Position numbers and translations under genes: made by a program. A DNA stretch of 12,248 bases from Candidatus Tayloriibacteriota bacterium. Its GTDB lineage: Bacteria; Patescibacteriota; Minisyncoccia; Phycocordibacterales; PALSA-1337. The notes beneath the pieces were generated by a model. That model was not told the origin of the DNA. It ran no database searches and saw only the letters and a program-made list of their open reading frames with translations. The DNA is taken from positions 1-12,248 of the forward strand of contig JAPLZH010000044.1 in assembly GCA_026395105.1 (NCBI GenBank), given 5' to 3'. Positions 12,179-12,248 of the stretch are shown here, piece by piece (the first letter of the stretch is position 1; every line of letters begins with the position of its first letter).

Positions 12179-12248
12179 ATGAAATATCATCATTTGTCTT
12201 TTGGAGAGAGGTTTTGTATTGAGAAAATGTATAGCGCAGGATCTGCAA
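12179..12248 (+). CDS. IS30-family transposase, N-terminal fragment
   Basis: ATG at 12179-12181 opens a frame that continues past the right edge. The visible residues, MKYHHLSFGERFCIEKMYSA then GSA, fit the N-terminus of IS30 transposases (YxxLTxxERxxIxxLxxxGxS), a helix-turn-helix region that binds the inverted repeats. The catalytic domain is not in the window. No Shine-Dalgarno is evident. The 3' end of the same gene type appears at 3-131. The two pieces could come from identical IS copies, but they share no overlapping sequence here to test that. Confidence 0.82.
   Translation, partial: MKYHHLSFGERFCIEKMYSAGSA

Larger units (their letters stand above)
12114..12248 (+). mobile_element. 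IS30-family element, left (5') end only
   Basis: Contains the left inverted repeat, a short AT-rich leader (12143-12178) and the first codons of the transposase, and then leaves the window. It has the same orientation as the element at 1-135. The bases before it belong to the interrupted surface gene. Confidence 0.85.

Noticed and set aside
1..12248. Composite transposon carrying the nucleotide cassette
   Set aside because: The interval holds core genes (argS, secE, nusG, rplK) in conserved order, and the IS copies are simply at the window edges. Independent IS insertions or assembly breaks are more likely.
1..12248. CRISPR array, rRNA or tRNA genes
   Set aside because: No regularly spaced direct repeats of 25-40 bases, no rRNA signatures and no tRNA cloverleaf were found on either strand by eye.

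Overview
The window looks like a piece of an AT-rich Patescibacteria (CPR, probably Parcubacteria-type) chromosome. The reasons are compact gene packing, almost no Shine-Dalgarno sequences, small ribosome and secretion genes (SecE of 63 aa), many short membrane-anchored surface proteins, and an rplK that is not followed by rplA. The lineage call is inference; no rRNA gene is present. Both edges lie inside IS30-family elements in the same orientation: the 3' end of one at the left (to about 135) and the 5' start of one at the right (from about 12114). This is what a contig broken at repeated IS copies would look like.

Left part (132-3257): a ribbon-helix-helix antitoxin and RelE/ParE-type toxin pair behind a palindromic operator. 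Facing it is a two-gene minus-strand unit: a membrane-anchored serpin followed by a membrane-anchored protein with two similar extracytoplasmic domains. The two genes share an identical 17-bp 3' end.

Middle (3291-9522): arginyl-tRNA synthetase (argS), serine hydroxymethyltransferase (glyA), thymidylate kinase (tmk) and a dCMP-deaminase-family enzyme run leftward. A ThyA-family enzyme, a dCTP deaminase/dUTPase-family protein and a dihydrofolate reductase-like protein run rightward. The two arms diverge from a 38-bp symmetric promoter region. Together they cover making dUMP, supplying methylene-THF, methylating the nucleotide, recycling folate and phosphorylating dTMP. The ThyA-like enzyme carries Asp where thymidylate synthases carry the dUMP-selecting Asn. 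The Dcd-like protein has Pro where dCTP deaminases have the catalytic Glu. The cassette may therefore use dCMP as the methyl acceptor, with 5-methyl-dCMP deaminated to dTMP, or supply a modified cytosine; this is a hypothesis.

Right part (9557-12248): a large, GC-rich, structured inverted repeat sits between convergent transcription units. Then comes the minus-strand secE-nusG-rplK operon with a clear sigma70-type promoter and a hairpin-bearing leader. Last is a cysteine-containing surface-type gene that is frameshifted and cut at its 5' end by the right-hand IS30 element.
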